A stretch of DNA of 17,816 bases from CAZIQY01 sp964541605 (GTDB lineage: Bacteria > Desulfobacterota > Syntrophia > Syntrophales > UBA2185). Positions 15,561 through 17,816 of this stretch are shown here, in pieces. Made by a program: the position numbers and the translations under genes. Within the stretch, counting starts at the first letter, position 1. Each line of letters begins with the position of its first letter. The stretch spans positions 1 to 17,816 of the forward strand of contig CAZIQY010000057.1 in assembly GCA_964541605.1 (NCBI GenBank), in the 5' to 3' direction. The notes under the pieces are model-generated. The model ran no database searches, was not told the origin of the DNA, and saw nothing but the letters and a program-made list of their open reading frames with translations.

Positions 15561-15900
15561 TGAAATATAATCGCAAAGGATGGGTATGGCGTGTCGATGA
15601 TCGTGGAAGGCATAAATCCCCGGGCTGGGCTATCCCTCCTATCGGGAAAGATATCCGTCTATTGCCCATTTCACCCGCATGAAGGCCTTTTTGTGTATAA
15701 TCCGGACAGACATGTCTTGTGAACTCATCATGCATGAGGCGATATGACTGAATTGATATTCCTCTTGAATAGTCTGGGGCGGTGTAGCTGTGATCATTGC
15801 CACTTGAACTCTTGCATATCTGAGGAAAAATCAGATTTAACGCTTACAGTTTGTGCTTGGAAAAAACATTGAACAAAACACCGTAACTAGTCGTATTTTC

Positions 15901-15933
15901 AAGATAATATTTTCATATAATCACTATTATCTT
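15901..15933. repeat. AT-rich inverted repeat
   Basis: AAGATAAT (15901-15908) and ATTATCTT (15926-15933) are perfect 8-bp arms around a 17-base spacer, about 120 bases ahead of the nuclease gene. It could bind a dimeric regulator or be incidental in AT-rich DNA. Confidence 0.35.
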
Positions 15934-16054
15934 AAAAACGAGATGAAATATTTAAAATAGTGGAATTTTTTCTTAAGAATTATTAGAATATTCCGTGTCA
16001 ACTTGTCCGTAATCTCTTATAACCAGATCATAAAGCTGGTTTCGGGAAACATCC

Positions 16055-16610
16055 ATGAAGAAACAACTTGTCATCGTGTTTTTTGTTTTCAGCTTTTTTC
16101 TATTTCCTCTTCATCACATATCAAACGCAGCAGACCTTACTCTGAATAACACTCCAACACAGGTATGCTTCAGCCCAAGAGGGGGATGCACTGATGCAAT
16201 CATTGACCAGATTACCCATGCTAAATATGAAATCCTTGTCCAAGCCTATTCTTTCACTTCAGCCCCTATCGCAAAAGCCCTGCTAAACGCCCATAAACGG
16301 GACGTCAAGGTAGAAACGATACTCGACAAGAGTCAGGGCCGCCCCCCGTAGGGAGAAATATACTTCAGCCACCTTCCTGGCCAATGCAGGCATTCCCACC
16401 TTTATAGATGACAGACACGCCATCGCCCACAACAAGCTCATGATCATTGACCGGGAAACGGTGATCACTGGAAGTTTCAATTTTACGAAAGCTGCTGAGG
16501 AAAAGAATGCGGAGAATCTGCTGATTATCAGGAATAAAAGTCTGGCGAAGATTTACATGGAAAGCTGGTATACGCATAAGGAACATTCGGAGAGGTATGG
16601 GGAACGGTAA
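16055..16610 (+). pseudogene. Exported phospholipase D-type nuclease (Nuc-like), frameshifted
   Basis: A single-HKD phospholipase D-fold protein broken by one frameshift. The first frame gives a signal peptide (residues 1-25, 'FPLHHISNAA') and the family N-terminus 'VCFSPRGGCTDAIIDQI...EILVQAYSFTSAPIAKALL...VETILDKSQ'. It then runs into TAG at 16349. The second frame continues from about 16350 as 'REKYTSATFLANAGIP...', with the complete HKD motif 'HNKLMIIDRETVITGSFN' (from 16428), and ends at TAA 16608. Removing one C from the C6 run at 16342-16347 restores one protein of about 184 residues, normal for Nuc-type endonucleases, which work as dimers. The cause may be a real mutation, slippage in the C-run or a sequencing error. 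Such proteins degrade DNA or hydrolyse phosphodiesters outside the cytoplasm. Confidence 0.88.
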
Positions 16611-16628
16611 ATCATCCGGATTCGCTCG

Positions 16629-16657
16629 TTGACAAGATTGATCATTTTCAAGATAAT
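16629..16657 (+). promoter_or_regulatory. Sigma70-type promoter of the flavoprotein gene
   Basis: Consensus -35 TTGACA (16629-16634) and a 17-base spacer precede -10 GATAAT (16652-16657). The start would be near 16664, giving a leader of about 100 bases. The leader contains the inverted pair AATGCTT (16655-16661) and AAGCATT (16685-16691). Confidence 0.7.
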
Positions 16658-16761
16658 GCTTCATCAATAACAATTGAAGAAGAAAAGCATTCTGACGGAT
16701 TCATGAACAGAGGATTCGTCGAAGAAATCACCCAAATAATCAGCAATGCAGGAGGACGTTT

Positions 16762-17328
16762 ATGGCAAAGAAAGTTCTGGTTTTGTTGGGAAGTCCAAGA
16801 AAAAAAGGAAATAGCGCCATCCTGGCGGAACAAATTTCAAAAGGGGCAAAATCGGCTAAAGCAAAGGTCGAAACCATTTATCTGCATGGGAAAAGTATTG
16901 CGCCCTGTAAAGCATGCATGAGCTGCCAAAAGAAAGGCAGCAAAGGCTGTTCCATCCAGGATGACATGCAGGAGATCTATCTGAAGCTCGTTGAAGCAGA
17001 CGCCTGGGTGATTGCCAGCCCTGTTTACTGGTTTACCATGTCCGCCCAGACCAAGATCTTCATGGATCGATGTTTCGCCCTTCTCGCTTACCAGACAAAT
17101 CCCTTCCGGGGAAAGCGGATCGCCATCGCCATGACGTATGGCGATGAAGACCCTTTCGCCTCCGGTTGCGTCAATGCCTTAAGGGCTTTTCAGGACGCCT
17201 ATAGTTATACGGAATCCCCGATTGTCGGGATGGTCTATGGCAGCGCCATGGACGTAGGACAGATCCGATCGAATGAAAAGGTCATGCAGGAGGCCGTTGA
17301 GCTGGGGAAGAAGCTTGTATCAGAATAA
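16762..17328 (+). CDS. Iron-sulfur flavoprotein (Isf-type NAD(P)H-dependent FMN oxidoreductase)
   Basis: A 188-residue flavodoxin-fold redox protein. The FMN phosphate loop is 'GSPRKKGNS' (10-18), and the flavin-contacting segment is 'ASPVYWFTMSAQTKIFMDR' (85-103). Between them lies the compact cysteine motif C49-x2-C52-x2-C55-x7-C63 ('CKACMSCQKKGSKGC'), which in the Isf family of anaerobes binds a 4Fe-4S cluster next to FMN. Isf proteins are cytoplasmic electron carriers implicated in oxygen and peroxide detoxification. That the role applies here is inference. AGGAGG lies 7 bases before the ATG and a promoter lies about 100 bases upstream. It is intact, unlike its neighbours on both sides. 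A small gene with an internal stop follows 42 bases later and may share the transcript. Confidence 0.92.
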   Translation: MAKKVLVLLGSPRKKGNSAILAEQISKGAKSAKAKVETIYLHGKSIAPCKACMSCQKKGSKGCSIQDDMQEIYLKLVEADAWVIASPVYWFTMSAQTKIFMDRCFALLAYQTNPFRGKRIAIAMTYGDEDPFASGCVNALRAFQDAYSYTESPIVGMVYGSAMDVGQIRSNEKVMQEAVELGKKLVSE

Positions 17329-17370
17329 ATATCATCATAAATACCGGTGACTTTGAAAAGGAATCATGAA

Positions 17371-17559
17371 ATGGCCAAACAGCTTGATCGAAAAGAAATA
17401 GTTACCTTAAGAAATGCACTCCTGTCCGAAATCGTTCAATTCGAAGCCCTTGTCAATCTGCTGGATCGTAAGGGCATCATCGACAAAGAGGAACTGCTGG
17501 AGGAAAATTTGTAGCTTTCCGATGAACTGAAAAAAAAGACGGAACAATTTACAGGATAA
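17371..17559 (+). pseudogene. Small conserved-looking protein with in-frame TAG
   Basis: From ATG 17371 (AAGGA upstream) the frame encodes 47 residues, 'MAKQLDRKEIVTLRNALLSE...LLDRKGIIDKEELLEENL', then meets TAG at 17512-17514. The same frame continues for 14 more charged residues, 'LSDELKKKTEQFTG', to TAA 17557. It resembles small hypothetical proteins of about 60 residues, common in deltaproteobacteria, with the 'ALVNLL..KGII..EEL' helix-turn pattern. The full 62-codon frame is the more natural length, so TAG probably replaced AAG, GAG or CAG. Alternatives are pyrrolysine or suppressor read-through, a sequencing error, or a genuine 47-residue product. Function is unknown. Confidence 0.5.
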
Positions 17560-17669
17560 AACCGGGCATGTCGGTTATAGCTGAAATCAACGTGCGGAAA
17601 AGAATGGTGATCGAATTCATCCTCTTCCCCATTATCAGTTACCTGGATGAAGGGCTGAAGGTCAGGTGA
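17541..17669 (+). pseudogene. C-terminal remnant resembling an HlyD-family secretion adaptor
   Basis: A frame open only from 17526 encodes 'GTIYRIKPGMSVIAEINV' and then 'RKRMVIEFILFPIISYLDEGLKVR' before TGA 17667. This strongly recalls the C-terminal end of HlyD-type membrane fusion proteins of type I secretion systems, which finish 'PGM.V.AEIKTGKRRVIE..LSPL..Y.DE.L+.R'. The preceding 400 or so residues are absent and a stop in this frame precedes it, so only a scrap remains. It overlaps the end of the previous small gene in another frame. It points to a deleted or rearranged secretion locus at this site. Confidence 0.5.
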
Positions 17670-17682
17670 GCGCGTGTCGTAT

Positions 17683-17701
17683 CTCTGATAGAAAATCAGA
17701 G
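17683..17701. repeat. Hairpin after the HlyD-like remnant
   Basis: CTCTGAT (17683-17689) pairs perfectly with ATCAGAG (17695-17701) around the loop AGAAA. It comes 14 bases after the remnant's stop. No clean U-run follows, so it may be a weak or degraded terminator. Confidence 0.4.
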
Positions 17702-17727
17702 TGCGATTGTCCTGCGGTCACTTTTTC

Positions 17728-17756
17728 TTGACATACAAATGTCCCTTTTTTATACT
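17728..17756 (+). promoter_or_regulatory. Near-consensus sigma70-type promoter leading out of the window
   Basis: Consensus -35 TTGACA (17728-17733), an optimal 17-base spacer and -10 TATACT (17751-17756) predict a start near 17763. No open frame follows within the remaining bases, so it serves a gene or RNA beyond the right edge. Confidence 0.75.
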
Positions 17757-17773
17757 CAATCAACAGTGAACTA

Positions 17774-17792
17774 CCCCGCCCACAGGGCGGGG
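17774..17792. repeat. Perfect GC hairpin, possible mobile-element end
   Basis: CCCCGCCC-ACA-GGGCGGGG is a perfect 8-bp stem with a 3-base loop, lying about 10 bases after the predicted start of the outgoing transcript. It has no U-run on either strand. Similar 'CTACCCCGCC..GGCGGGG' hairpins occur, as I recall, at ends of IS200/IS605-type elements. That identification is tentative because the rest would be outside the window. Confidence 0.4.
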
Positions 17793-17816
17793 CATCAAAA
17801 TCATTAAAACAATTCT

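Larger units (their letters stand above)
15469..16054. other. Intergenic region between divergent genes
   Basis: About 590 bases hold the DUF3124 promoter at the left and the upstream region of the nuclease gene at the right. A 40-codon plus-strand frame (15560-15682, rich in W and R) lacks a Shine-Dalgarno at usable distance and overlaps the DUF3124 -35 box; I leave it uncalled. From about 15840 the DNA turns very AT-rich, unlike the flanks, with an inverted repeat at 15901-15933. Nothing else is recognised. Confidence 0.45.

Noticed and set aside
15560..15682. 40-codon plus-strand frame rich in Trp and Arg
   Set aside because: Its nearest AAGGA is about 18 bases upstream, and it overlaps the -35 box of the opposing promoter. 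It looks somewhat protein-like but is not supportable.
15469..15735. 89-codon upstream extension of the DUF3124 gene
   Set aside because: It runs through a strong promoter and resembles no protein. ATG 15468 has AGGAGGG and yields a signal peptide.
17774..17792. Rho-independent terminator
   Set aside because: The hairpin is strong but no U-run follows on either strand.

Overview
The window looks like a chromosomal segment of an anaerobic deltaproteobacterium (Desulfobacterota), possibly of the Syntrophus/Smithella type. This is an inference. It rests on the dprA-topA-trmFO cluster, the DUF401, DUF3124 and DUF5648 proteins, an iron-sulfur flavoprotein, a selenoprotein, and moderate GC with purine-rich Shine-Dalgarno sites. 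There is no 16S rRNA or other marker to settle it.

Left end (1-1290): about 785 bases without a convincing gene but with several GC-rich palindromes. A four-gene tRNA operon follows on the minus strand (Arg-TCT, His-GTG, Arg-TCG, Lys-CTT), with its own sigma70-type promoter and a rho-independent terminator. Next (1288-2982, minus) is a large secreted protein with ASH/BACON-like beta domains and C-terminal DUF5648 repeats.

Core block (3057-8044, plus): dprA, topA and trmFO in one run (DNA uptake/recombination, topoisomerase I, tRNA T54 methylation). trmFO converges on and overlaps an alpha/beta hydrolase. Beyond it sit a dispersed-repeat palindrome and a LexA-type repressor whose promoter contains a perfect GAAC-N4-GTTC palindrome between -35 and -10.

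Middle (9655-12268, plus): a DUF401 membrane transporter and a family 2 glycosyltransferase, probably cotranscribed. Facing them is the most notable gene of the window. It is a C_GCAxxG_C_C redox protein (12315-12791, minus) whose first conserved cysteine is an in-frame TGA followed by a bacterial SECIS-like hairpin, so it is read as a selenoprotein. Upstream on the same strand are a YbaL/Kef-type cation:proton antiporter with a TrkA-N domain and a DUF3124 lipoprotein.

Right end (16055-17816, plus) is a worn region. It holds a phospholipase-D-type nuclease gene broken by a frameshift in a C6 run, and an intact iron-sulfur flavoprotein with the compact CX2CX2CX7C motif. These are followed by a small gene with an in-frame TAG, a C-terminal scrap that resembles an HlyD-family secretion adaptor, and a near-consensus promoter leading out of the window past a perfect hairpin. 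No CRISPR array, rRNA or intact transposase was seen.
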